A stretch of DNA of 48,482 nucleotides from Micrococcales bacterium UBA2037. GTDB taxonomy: Bacteria; Actinomycetota; Actinomycetes; Actinomycetales; Microbacteriaceae. The translations under genes and the position numbers were made by a program. The stretch is taken from the NCBI GenBank assembly GCA_002333405.1, contig DDBH01000015.1:1-48482 (forward strand), read 5' to 3'. The notes beneath the pieces were generated by a model that was not told the origin of the DNA, did not search any database, and saw only the letters and a program-made list of their open reading frames with translations. Of this stretch, positions 1 through 7,090 are shown piece after piece; position 1 is the stretch's first letter; each line of letters begins with the position of its first letter.

Positions 1-1
1 C

Positions 2-826
2 CCAGTGGCCGCTTGGGTCTGGGGCGGCGGCTGGGTCATGGAGCTTGGCAACTGGCTAGGCATGCCTGGCGTTATTGACTACGCCGGTGGTACCGCGGTC
101 CACATCAACGCGGGTGCTGCGGCACTTGCTCTAGCAATCGTTCTTGGGAAGCGTTTTGGTTTCGCCAAGGGCATCATGCAGCCTCACAACGTGCCACTGG
201 TTCTTCTTGGTGCAGCGTTGCTATGGTTCGGTTGGTTCGGATTCAACGTCGGAGCTGAGTTCCTAAATGGAATGGCAAACGTAGGTCTAATCACAGTAAA
301 CACCCTTGGTGCGACAGCAGCTGCAATTCTTGGCTGGCTTGTAATCGAAAAGGTCAAAGAGGGCAAGGCAACGTCAATTGGCGCGGCTTCCGGAGCGGTT
401 GCTGGTCTGGTTGCAATCACCCCTGCCTGTGCAAACGTAACCCCATTGTTCGCGCTTATCCTTGGTGTGGTTGCCGGCGTCCTTTCTGCCCTCGCTGTGG
501 ACCTGAAGTTCAAGCTTGGCTACGACGACTCACTTGATGTTGTCGGCATTCACTTGGTTTCGGGCCTCATTGGAACCTTGTTCCTTGGCTTCTTCGCTAT
601 CGACACCGGTCTATTCACTGGTGGAGATGCAGGTCAGCTAATCGTTCAGGCAATCGCTGCCTTCGGCGTCCTGATCTACAGCTTCGTGCTAGCACTGGTT
701 ATTGGCTTCGCTATCGAGAAGACAGTTGGCTTCCGAGTCAAGAGCGAAGACGAGATCGCTGGTGTTGACGCAGTGGTTCACGGCGAGGCTGCATACAGCT
801 TGGGTCAGGATCCTGTCAGCAAGTAG
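2..826 (+). CDS. amt: Ammonium transporter (Amt/MEP/Rh family), 3' part
   Basis: This is the C-terminal ~275 residues of a polytopic inner-membrane ammonium channel; the reading frame is open to the left edge, so the start lies outside the window. Both pore histidines of the family are visible: the first in the motif VHINAG (about residue 33 of the fragment) and the second in DVVGIH (about residue 183). The family motifs WFGFNVGAE and DDSLDVVG are also present, and the tail after the last helix keeps the usual GFRV start of the cytosolic C-terminus that transmits gating. In many actinobacteria a glnK/glnD pair follows amt; here a terminator and tRNA genes follow directly, so any PII partner must be encoded elsewhere. 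The family assignment is secure. Confidence 0.95.
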   Translation, partial: PVAAWVWGGGWVMELGNWLGMPGVIDYAGGTAVHINAGAAALALAIVLGKRFGFAKGIMQPHNVPLVLLGAALLWFGWFGFNVGAEFLNGMANVGLITVNTLGATAAAILGWLVIEKVKEGKATSIGAASGAVAGLVAITPACANVTPLFALILGVVAGVLSALAVDLKFKLGYDDSLDVVGIHLVSGLIGTLFLGFFAIDTGLFTGGDAGQLIVQAIAAFGVLIYSFVLALVIGFAIEKTVGFRVKSEDEIAGVDAVVHGEAAYSLGQDPVSK

Positions 827-844
827 CACCAATAAATCGGCAAT

Positions 845-878
845 ACAAAAGCGGGAGAGTGAGCTCTCCCGCTTTTGT
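845..878 (+). terminator. Rho-independent-type terminator after amt
   Basis: A perfect 15-bp inverted repeat (845-859 with 864-878, 4-base loop TGAG) lies 18 bases after the amt stop. The stem has a GC-rich core (GCGGGAGAG) and an A-rich 5' arm with a T-rich 3' arm (CTTTTGT), the usual layout of an intrinsic terminator. It separates amt from the tRNA cluster. Confidence 0.85.
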
Positions 879-900
879 GTGTCCAAGGACTGAAGTTTTG

Positions 901-909
901 TGTCATAAT
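901..909 (+). promoter_or_regulatory. Possible extended -10 promoter for the tRNA cluster
   Basis: The sequence TGTCATAAT (extended TGn plus a CATAAT hexamer) lies 24 bases upstream of the tRNA-Gly gene and downstream of the amt terminator, where a tRNA promoter would be expected. No good -35 hexamer is visible at 16-18 bases, so the call rests on the extended -10 and the position alone. Confidence 0.35.
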
Positions 910-933
910 TCTCCTGTTCTTGAAAAAGTACAT

Positions 934-1005
934 GCGGATGTGGCGCAGTGGTAGCGCACAACCTTGCCAAGGTTGGGGTCGCGAGTTCGAATCTCGTCAT
1001 CCGCT
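934..1005 (+). tRNA. tRNA-Gly (GCC)
   Basis: A full cloverleaf can be drawn: acceptor GCGGATG pairs with CATCCGC, the anticodon stem CAACC/GGTTG encloses the loop TTGCCAA with anticodon GCC, and the T arm contains GTTCGAATC. The discriminator base is T, as usual for bacterial tRNA-Gly. The 3' CCA is not encoded. Confidence 0.95.
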
Positions 1006-1031
1006 CTCAGTGGGTTTCTAATCCCTGAAAC

Positions 1032-1102
1032 GGTGGAGTGGCCGAGAGGCGAGGCAGCGGCCTGCAAAGCCGTGTACACGGGTTCGAATCCCGTCTTCAC
1101 CT
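1032..1102 (+). tRNA. tRNA-Cys (GCA)
   Basis: Acceptor GGTGGAG pairs with CTTCACC (one G-T), the anticodon loop CTGCAAA carries GCA, and the T arm is CGGGTTCGAATCCCG. The discriminator is T, the main identity element of tRNA-Cys. No CCA is encoded. It lies 26 bases after tRNA-Gly, in the Gly-Cys-Val order common in actinobacteria. Confidence 0.94.
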
Positions 1103-1114
1103 CAAGCAAGACTT

Positions 1115-1186
1115 GGGCGATTGGCGCAGTGGTAGCGCGCTTCCCTGACACGGAAGAGGTCGCTGGTTCGAACCCAGTATCGCCCA
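1115..1186 (+). tRNA. tRNA-Val (GAC)
   Basis: Acceptor GGGCGAT pairs with ATCGCCC, the anticodon stem CTTCC/GGAAG encloses CTGACAC (anticodon GAC), and the T arm contains GGTTCGAACCC. The discriminator is A and, unlike its two neighbours, this gene encodes its CCA end (1187-1189). Confidence 0.95.
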
Positions 1187-1228
1187 CCAGTTATTCTTAG
1201 CGGCGCTCAGCCGCACCAAATTCCGCGA

Positions 1229-2164
1229 TCAGTTTTTCGTAATTAAGTCTTCGTCATTTGACTCGGAGCCCTGGCGCCGTGCTTCTCTCGACGCCCAGGT
1301 CCAAGCGACTCCCAGCAACATAAAGCACATAACCCAGAATGAAAGCCACTGAGCCACGCCTGGACTTAGGGCCAACGGCTTCAGGGCAACTGCTAAGAGA
1401 GCCGCACCAAGTGGCAAGGCAAGAAATGTCCCCATCACGATCAAGACGTTCCTTATGAACGACCATCTGCTGAGGCTGTGGGCCAGCGACCCCATTTGTT
1501 TGCCGGAGAGTAAAAAGGCTGCAAGCATCAACATTGCCAACGACATCGTGAAGAAGCTGATGCCAGCTCTGGCAGGAGTGACCTGCTCCAATTGAGTCAC
1601 ACCGAGAGCGCGCAAAACAAACAGCACCATTAGTGCCAAAACCATAGACACGTTTACCCCCAGCCCAATCAATGGCCAGATCGGGCGAAGCGTTCTAGCT
1701 CTAGAGAGTAGTAGCAGGCCAGCGATGTTTGTCACCAGAGCAACCGAAATCGGGCTAGGCATTCCAAGTTGTGGGACAAGCGCTTCCCCTAGCGACGCGT
1801 AGTGGGCAAGGACCTGTTCGCCTAGTAGAAACAGGTTGAGCTCAGGAAAGAACATTCGAGTTGTGTATTGAAGGGCAAACAAGAAACTAAGTTCCAGCGC
1901 GATCAGCAGCACCAGGCGGCCCGCGATCACAAGCGACTTGTGACTCCCCAGCAAGTTCTGGAGCGTGAAGCCAACGGCCAGCAGCAGAAAAATTAGCGCG
2001 GTCCATGGGCTGACATAGCTGTCGCTGAAGGTATTCCACCGGGTCCAAGATTCCTGGCTGATTGACCACGCAAACAGGAAGAAGCCTGATAGGGCGGCGA
2101 CCAAGCCGGCTAACAGCCAGGAGACCAGGTGCTGTCCCAATGCAACAAATCGCCCTGCCTTCAT
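1229..2164 (-). CDS. Polytopic membrane protein of unknown function
   Basis: I do not recognise this protein. It has about eight hydrophobic segments of membrane-spanning length, a short basic N-terminus and a hydrophilic tail rich in S, E, N and D after the last helix. The later part (a serine/alanine/leucine-rich helix, a short LSGKQMG loop, then a helix opening with RNVLIVMG) loosely resembles the membrane sensor half of some signalling proteins, but no GGDEF, kinase or other output domain follows. I prefer the ATG at 2162-2164 because GGGAGG lies just upstream; an in-frame TTG at 2200 would add 12 residues but has no ribosome site. It lies beside the tRNA cluster, pointing towards it, so it may be an accessory gene. 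Confidence 0.7.
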   Translation of the reverse strand: MKAGRFVALGQHLVSWLLAGLVAALSGFFLFAWSISQESWTRWNTFSDSYVSPWTALIFLLLAVGFTLQNLLGSHKSLVIAGRLVLLIALELSFLFALQYTTRMFFPELNLFLLGEQVLAHYASLGEALVPQLGMPSPISVALVTNIAGLLLLSRARTLRPIWPLIGLGVNVSMVLALMVLFVLRALGVTQLEQVTPARAGISFFTMSLAMLMLAAFLLSGKQMGSLAHSLSRWSFIRNVLIVMGTFLALPLGAALLAVALKPLALSPGVAQWLSFWVMCFMLLGVAWTWASREARRQGSESNDEDLITKN

Positions 2165-2285
2165 TGGCCTCCCAGGGCTTCGTTTATGAAATGTTATCAA
2201 AGCATGAGTACGCAGGCTCGCGTGGCTGCTGAGAGAGGGTTAGGCCGAAAGGCACTATTTTGAAATCGCGCCAGGGGAGAGCATC

Positions 2286-2444
2286 ATGAAGGACAATGGC
2301 GAGCGAGCACAGACGCAGCATCAAGACCAGGCTGACAAGGCCAGACTGACCGCAGAAAAAGTTGCCAGGGAGAAACTTGAAGAGGCCAACCGAGAAGACA
2401 AGATGCACATTCACCAGTCACACGAGGAAGCAAAAAGCGACTAA
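2286..2444 (+). CDS. Small highly charged protein, 52 residues, unknown function
   Basis: An ATG at 2286 follows the ribosome site AGGGGAG by four bases and opens a 52-codon frame ending in TAA at 2442-2444. The product is entirely hydrophilic, with many K, E, Q, D and H residues, no cysteine and no hydrophobic segment; its middle (KVAREKLEEANREDK) should form an amphipathic or coiled helix. It is divergent from the membrane-protein gene and convergent with mqo, filling an otherwise empty 297-base gap. I do not know a family for it. The good ribosome site, absence of a competing gene and clean fit to the gap support a real gene, but the short length keeps this tentative. Confidence 0.55.
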   Translation: MKDNGERAQTQHQDQADKARLTAEKVAREKLEEANREDKMHIHQSHEEAKSD

Positions 2445-2461
2445 CTTCCCAGGGGCTTGAT

Positions 2462-3928
2462 TTAGGCCTTGAGCCCCAGAGCCTTGGCTGTGGCCTTTAG
2501 GGTTTTCTTGGCCAGAGCCGGGTTGTCGTTTAGCTTCTTCTCGAAGCTTGGGATGAGCTTGGCTAACGCCGCTTTGGACTCTTGGAACTGCTTAGGCTGC
2601 ATCTTCTCTAACACCTCCAGCATCACACTTACGCTCACAGATGCGCCGGGACTTGCTCCAAGCAAACCGGAGATGCTTCCGTCGGCACTGGTGATAACTT
2701 CAGTCCCAAACTGCAGCACGCCACCTCGTCCGACCGGCTTTATCACCTGCGCTCGTTGACCAGCCTCGTAGTAGGACCAGTCATTTGCGTCGGCATCCGG
2801 CACAAACTCTTGGAGCGAGGCAAACTTCTCTGACCTAGATTTGGTCACCTCTTTGAGCAGGTAACTGACAAGCCCAAGGTTCCTAAAGGCAACCGAAAGG
2901 TAAGGGAGCAGGTTTGCGGGCCTAATTGACAGTGGAAGATCCAAGATCGAACCACTCTTGAGAAACTTTGGATTCAGTCCAGCAAATGGACCAAACAAAA
3001 GGCTGGGCTTGCCGTCGACAATTCTGGTGTCAAGGTGAGGCACGGACATCGGGGGAGCCCCGACCTGCGCCTGCGAGTAGACCTTGGCGTGATGTTGAGC
3101 CACAACCTCCGGGTTGTCGGTCCTAAGGAAGTGACCGCTGACTGGAAAGGTGCCATAGCCATTGATCTCAGGGATGCCACTTCTCTGTAGCAGCTTTAGC
3201 GCATATCCACCGGCACCCACGAACACGCGGTCGGCATGGATCAGGCGATTCTGAGACGCACCCAGCCAGACCTGCCATTTTCCAGATTCGAATTGATAGA
3301 CCGATTTGACTTCGGTGTCCATTTCCAGCTTCATGCCCTGGCCCTTGAGCCAGGTGATCATTTGCTTAGTCATCTCGCCGTAATCAACATCAGTTCCCTG
3401 GTCGATGAACGTGGCGGCTATGTCTTGCTTTTTGCGTTGCTGAGTGATCAGTGGTGCCCACCCGGAGATTTCATCGAGATCGGTAGAAAACTTCATGCCG
3501 GAAAATAGCGGCTGGTTCTCAAGCGCGAGGTGACGGCGCTTTAGGTAATCGATGTCCTTGGCGCCCTGAACGAAGGTCATGTGGGGGACTGTGCGAATGA
3601 AGGAGGACGGAGTACTTAGGATGCCCAGTTCAACCAGCGATGCCCAAAATTGCCTAGATACCTGGAACTGCTCATTGATGGCAATTGCCTTACTTGGATC
3701 CGGTAGCGAGCCATCTTTGGAGTCTGGCATGTAATTTAACTCGCAAAGTGCGGCGTGGCCAGTTCCGGCGTTGTTCCAAGGGTTTGAACTCTCGGCCGCA
3801 ACCTCACTCAATCGTTCGAACATAACCAAGCGAACATGGGGGTTGGTCAGCTTCAGCAGTACACCAAGGGTTGCGGACATAATTCCGCCGCCAATTAGGG
3901 CGTAGTCGTAGGATTCAGATTCAGGCAC
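2462..3928 (-). CDS. mqo: Malate:quinone oxidoreductase
   Basis: Mqo is a peripheral membrane flavoprotein that oxidises malate to oxaloacetate and passes electrons to the quinone pool, in place of or beside NAD-linked malate dehydrogenase. At 488 residues it has the family length. The FAD-binding glycine motif GGGIMSATLG is at residues 13-22, followed by the Mqo-typical SSNPWNNAGTGHA and LCELNYMP stretches and, near the C-terminus, a GLLGASPGAS motif. The start is a GTG at 3926-3928 with only a weak, very close purine run. The VIT-type transporter gene ends 18 bases upstream on the same strand, so the two are probably co-transcribed. The assignment is secure. Confidence 0.96.
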   Translation of the reverse strand: MPESESYDYALIGGGIMSATLGVLLKLTNPHVRLVMFERLSEVAAESSNPWNNAGTGHAALCELNYMPDSKDGSLPDPSKAIAINEQFQVSRQFWASLVELGILSTPSSFIRTVPHMTFVQGAKDIDYLKRRHLALENQPLFSGMKFSTDLDEISGWAPLITQQRKKQDIAATFIDQGTDVDYGEMTKQMITWLKGQGMKLEMDTEVKSVYQFESGKWQVWLGASQNRLIHADRVFVGAGGYALKLLQRSGIPEINGYGTFPVSGHFLRTDNPEVVAQHHAKVYSQAQVGAPPMSVPHLDTRIVDGKPSLLFGPFAGLNPKFLKSGSILDLPLSIRPANLLPYLSVAFRNLGLVSYLLKEVTKSRSEKFASLQEFVPDADANDWSYYEAGQRAQVIKPVGRGGVLQFGTEVITSADGSISGLLGASPGASVSVSVMLEVLEKMQPKQFQESKAALAKLIPSFEKKLNDNPALAKKTLKATAKALGLKA

Positions 3929-3946
3929 CTTCTAAGGGTAATAGGT

Positions 3947-4477
3947 CTAAATGACGGTAACGCCCAAAACTGCACCAATTGCGTAGGAAATGCCCATTGT
4001 TAGAGCACTAATTGCAACATTTCTGATGATAGAACGAAGAACTGGAGTCTTGCCGGCCCAGGCAGCCCACCAGCCTGTGAAGCCAAGGGCTACTAGCACG
4101 CTGGCAACTGTGGCCGGAATGCTGAGGCCCTGCCAGGGTCCAGTGATGGCAACCAATGGCAGGATTGCGCCTGCGGTGAATGCAAGAAACGACGATAGCG
4201 CGGCGGACCATGGACGTGCGTTTACCCGGTCCTTAGTTCTTCCGTGAGCGATCTCTGCATCGCGTTGGGAGCTCACGCTCACGTACTCACCACCACCCAT
4301 TGAGATTGCTCCAGCCACCAGAGCCGCAATTCCTGCGACCAAGACAGCCGTTGAGTCAGAGCCGGCTGCCGCCACACCCATAACTACCCCGGCCACCGAA
4401 ACGACGCCGTCGTTTGCTCCCAGAACGGCTGCTCGCAGCCAATTCAGGCGCGCCTCTAATTCTCTTTCTGCATCCAT
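3947..4477 (-). CDS. VIT/CCC1-family metal (Fe/Mn) transporter, short form
   Basis: The protein (176 residues) has five predicted membrane helices in the VIT1/CCC1 arrangement. The family signature LGANDGVVSVAGVVMGV fills the first helix (about residues 19-35), and GGGEYVSVSSQRDAE ends the second. Family members move Fe(II) or Mn(II) out of the cytosol by proton antiport. Bacterial relatives usually have a helical, glutamate-rich cytosolic linker of roughly 50-60 residues between helices two and three; here helix three starts only about 15-20 residues after SSQRDAE, so the linker is largely missing. The frame is intact through this point, so it is not a frameshift. It lies upstream of mqo on the same strand. 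Family membership is strong; the substrate is inferred. Confidence 0.88.
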   Translation of the reverse strand: MDAERELEARLNWLRAAVLGANDGVVSVAGVVMGVAAAGSDSTAVLVAGIAALVAGAISMGGGEYVSVSSQRDAEIAHGRTKDRVNARPWSAALSSFLAFTAGAILPLVAITGPWQGLSIPATVASVLVALGFTGWWAAWAGKTPVLRSIIRNVAISALTMGISYAIGAVLGVTVI

Positions 4478-4562
4478 GTGAATAATCTTTCCGCTCGGAA
4501 TCTGTAAGCGCTAGCAAGGCATGCCTAACTGCGTCGTTAGACTGGTGGAGTTAGGAGCTAAA

Positions 4563-6548
4563 GTGAAGATTTTGTTAGCAGGGAAGACTCACCAGGTAAG
4601 TGAGGGAGCCACCGGTTTTGATGTTTTTTCAGACCGCGAGATTGTGGCGATGTTTGTAAATGGCGAAGCTAGAGATTTAGCGCACGTTCTAAGTCAGGAC
4701 GACAGCGTTGAGGGCATTGATGTTTCCTCACAGGCTGGACTGGAGATACTTCGGCACTCCACTGCCCACGTGATGGCACAGGCAGTGCAAGAGCTTTTTC
4801 CGGAGGCAAAGCTTGGCATAGGGCCATACATAACCGATGGCTTCTATTTTGATTTTGATGTAAATGATCCCTTTGTCCCAGAAGACATCAAACGCATTGA
4901 AAAGCGCATGAAAGAACTCGTTGGCAAGTCTCAGCGATTTGTTCGACTAGAGGTCACTGACAATCAGGCTAAAGAGCTGATGACGTCCGAGCCATACAAG
5001 CTAGAGCTAATCGGCCTAAAGTCTGAAAACGTCGGTGAGGACTCAGTTGAGGTTGGTTCTGGAGGGCTTTCTGTCTATGAGAACCTCAACCCCGACGGGT
5101 CGTTTGCATGGCGCGATCTATGCCGCGGCCCACACCTTCCAAACACCCGAATGATCGGCAAGGGCTTTTCGCTATTGAGGTCGGCTGCCGCTTATTGGCG
5201 CGGGAACGAAGACAATAAGCAGCTTCAGCGAATTTACGGCACAGCCTGGGCAACCAAAGAAGACCTAGCCAGTCACCTAGAACGCCTTGAGGAAGCTGCA
5301 AAGCGAGACCATAGGAAGATCGGCTCTGAGCTGGACCTATTTAGCTTCCCGGAGGAGATAGGTTCCGGCCTAGCAGTGTTTCACCCCAAGGGCGGGGTCA
5401 TTCGGCGGGTTATGGAGGACTACTCTCGCAAGCGCCACGAAGAAGCCGGCTATGAGTTCGTCTACTCACCCCACATAACCAAGTCCAACCTGTTTGAACA
5501 AAGCGGTCACCTGGCTTGGTATTCAGAGGGAATGTTCCCTCCAATGAAACTGGATTCTGAGATTAATGAGGACGGCACTGTTCGAAAGCAGGGTGCCGAC
5601 TACTACTTGAAGCCAATGAACTGCCCGTTCCACATTCTGATTTTCAAGTCACGATCCAGAAGCTACCGCGAACTGCCACTGCGGATGTTTGAGTTTGGAT
5701 CGGTTTATCGCTACGAGAAGTCCGGAGTGCTGCATGGCCTGACCCGTGTTCGCGGAATGACACAGGATGACGCCCACCTTTTTGTGACCGGCGATCAGCT
5801 TGAAACTGAACTGACAAGCGTCTTGAACTTTGTGTTGGATCTGCTTCGTGACTACGGCCTTAATGACTTCTACCTAGAGCTCTCAACAAAGGAAGAGGGA
5901 AATCCTAAGTTCGTCGGTGACGACGCAATCTGGACCTCAGCCACAGAGACGCTCGAGAAAGTCGCCAAGGCCAGTGGTCTGGAATTGGTTCCTGATCCAG
6001 GCGGGGCGGCTTTCTATGGGCCAAAGATCTCGGTTCAGGCGCGCGATGCGATTGGGCGAACCTGGCAGATGAGCACCATTCAGCTCGACTTCAACTTGCC
6101 ACAGCGATTCGATCTCGAGTACGTAGGCTCTGATGGCAACAGGCATCAGCCGATCATGATCCACAGGGCACTGTTTGGATCCATCGAGCGCTTCTTCGGA
6201 GTGCTCACCGAGCACTACGCCGGTCACTTCCCTCCATGGCTAGCGCCGGTTCAGGCCGTAGGAATTGCTGTGGCGGGGGAGTTCGAAGACTACCTGACTT
6301 CATTCACCAATGATTTGGCGGCCGCTGGTGTAAGAGTGAATGTTGACTACTCAGACAATCGAATGCAGAAAAAGATTAGGGAGCACACTCTGGAGCGGGT
6401 GCCATTCTTGATTTTGGCTGGGGCGCGAGACCAAGAGGCTGGAACGGTCGCCTTCCGCTACCGTGATGGATCTCAGAAGACCGACATTCCATTGGCAGAG
6501 GCGAAGGAAATTATCCTGGATGCCATCAGGACAAAGGCTCAGGTATAG
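4563..6548 (+). CDS. thrS: Threonine--tRNA ligase
   Basis: Threonyl-tRNA synthetase, a class II enzyme charging tRNA-Thr. Domains in order: TGS (about 1-60), the editing/second additional domain with HSTAH (His65 and His69 in this version), the catalytic core and a C-terminal anticodon-binding domain. The three zinc ligands of the family can be placed: Cys in MNCPFHI, His in GVLHGL and His in MIHRALFG. I use the GTG at 4563, giving 661 residues, because TTAGGAG lies five bases upstream and the TGS domain starts right after it. An in-frame ATG at 4521 would add 14 residues but lacks a good ribosome site. It heads the thrS-HIT-pdxS-pdxT-yebC-ruvCAB run. Confidence 0.97.
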   Translation: MKILLAGKTHQVSEGATGFDVFSDREIVAMFVNGEARDLAHVLSQDDSVEGIDVSSQAGLEILRHSTAHVMAQAVQELFPEAKLGIGPYITDGFYFDFDVNDPFVPEDIKRIEKRMKELVGKSQRFVRLEVTDNQAKELMTSEPYKLELIGLKSENVGEDSVEVGSGGLSVYENLNPDGSFAWRDLCRGPHLPNTRMIGKGFSLLRSAAAYWRGNEDNKQLQRIYGTAWATKEDLASHLERLEEAAKRDHRKIGSELDLFSFPEEIGSGLAVFHPKGGVIRRVMEDYSRKRHEEAGYEFVYSPHITKSNLFEQSGHLAWYSEGMFPPMKLDSEINEDGTVRKQGADYYLKPMNCPFHILIFKSRSRSYRELPLRMFEFGSVYRYEKSGVLHGLTRVRGMTQDDAHLFVTGDQLETELTSVLNFVLDLLRDYGLNDFYLELSTKEEGNPKFVGDDAIWTSATETLEKVAKASGLELVPDPGGAAFYGPKISVQARDAIGRTWQMSTIQLDFNLPQRFDLEYVGSDGNRHQPIMIHRALFGSIERFFGVLTEHYAGHFPPWLAPVQAVGIAVAGEFEDYLTSFTNDLAAAGVRVNVDYSDNRMQKKIREHTLERVPFLILAGARDQEAGTVAFRYRDGSQKTDIPLAEAKEIILDAIRTKAQV

Positions 6549-6550
6549 CG

Positions 6551-7081
6551 TTGGACAACCTCGAACAGATGGGCGGGATGCAGGATGGCTTTGAGCGCCT
6601 GTGGACGCCTCATCGCCTTGCCTACATTGAGCAGTTGCAGCAGCCACATGAGTCTGAATGCCCATTTTGTGAGGCGCCAGGGCGCTCTGATGAGGATGGC
6701 TTGATTGTTAGGCGCGGTGAGACTGCCTTTGTGCTTCTAAATCTCTTCCCATACAACGCAGGGCACCTACTGGTTTGCCCTTATCGCCATGTCGACACCT
6801 ACGACAAAGCCACCCAGGAAGAAGCCGCTGAAATCGCGCTCCTTACACAGCAGGCAATGCGGACCATCGAGCAAACCGCAGGCTGTCATGGCTTTAACAT
6901 CGGCATGAATCAGGGGCAGGTCGCTGGCGCTGGAATAGCTGGTCATCTTCATCAACACGTTGTTCCCAGATGGCGCAACGACTCCAACTTTTTCCCGATC
7001 ATCGCCCAAACCAAGGCCATGCCGAGGTTGCTGGGTGAAGTTAGAGAAACAATTGCATCGAACTGGAATACAACCGCTTAG
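6551..7081 (+). CDS. HIT-domain nucleotide hydrolase/phosphorylase
   Basis: A histidine-triad protein of 176 residues. The catalytic triad motif HLHQHVVPRW sits at about residues 131-140, with the family's LNLFPYNAGHLLV stretch about 60 residues before it and a probable CxxC metal site (CPFC) near residue 37. In Mycobacterium tuberculosis the equivalent gene directly after thrS encodes a diadenosine tetraphosphate phosphorylase, so cleavage of dinucleoside polyphosphates made by aminoacyl-tRNA synthetases is a reasonable role. It begins two bases after the thrS stop with a TTG; ATG codons at 6569 and 6578 are alternatives, so the exact start is unsure. Confidence 0.9.
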   Translation: MDNLEQMGGMQDGFERLWTPHRLAYIEQLQQPHESECPFCEAPGRSDEDGLIVRRGETAFVLLNLFPYNAGHLLVCPYRHVDTYDKATQEEAAEIALLTQQAMRTIEQTAGCHGFNIGMNQGQVAGAGIAGHLHQHVVPRWRNDSNFFPIIAQTKAMPRLLGEVRETIASNWNTTA

Positions 7082-7090
7082 GATTTACGT

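Noticed and set aside
184..513. 109-codon minus-strand frame inside amt
   Set aside because: Lies fully within a secure gene, has proline/threonine/alanine-rich composition typical of shadow frames and no ribosome site.
903..1187. Open frames on both strands across the tRNA cluster
   Set aside because: They translate tRNA T arms (GFEP and SNPV type peptides) and are artefacts of structural RNA genes.
1200..1214. GCGGC/GCCGC inverted repeat after tRNA-Val
   Set aside because: Only a five-pair stem and no T-run on either side, so it is not supported as a terminator for the tRNA cluster or the membrane-protein gene.
1115..2460. Genomic-island attachment site at tRNA-Val
   Set aside because: I looked for a repeat of the tRNA 3' end downstream and saw none, and there is no integrase gene.
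2452..2478. Imperfect GGGGCT/AGCCCC hairpin at the end of mqo
   Set aside because: Two wobble pairs, no T-run, and the 3' arm is within mqo; could be a weak bidirectional terminator but the evidence is poor.
4478..4562. T-box or other aminoacyl-tRNA leader before thrS
   Set aside because: The space is under 90 bases, with no T-box consensus and no terminator/antiterminator pair; a weak TAGACT hexamer at 4538 is the only candidate signal.
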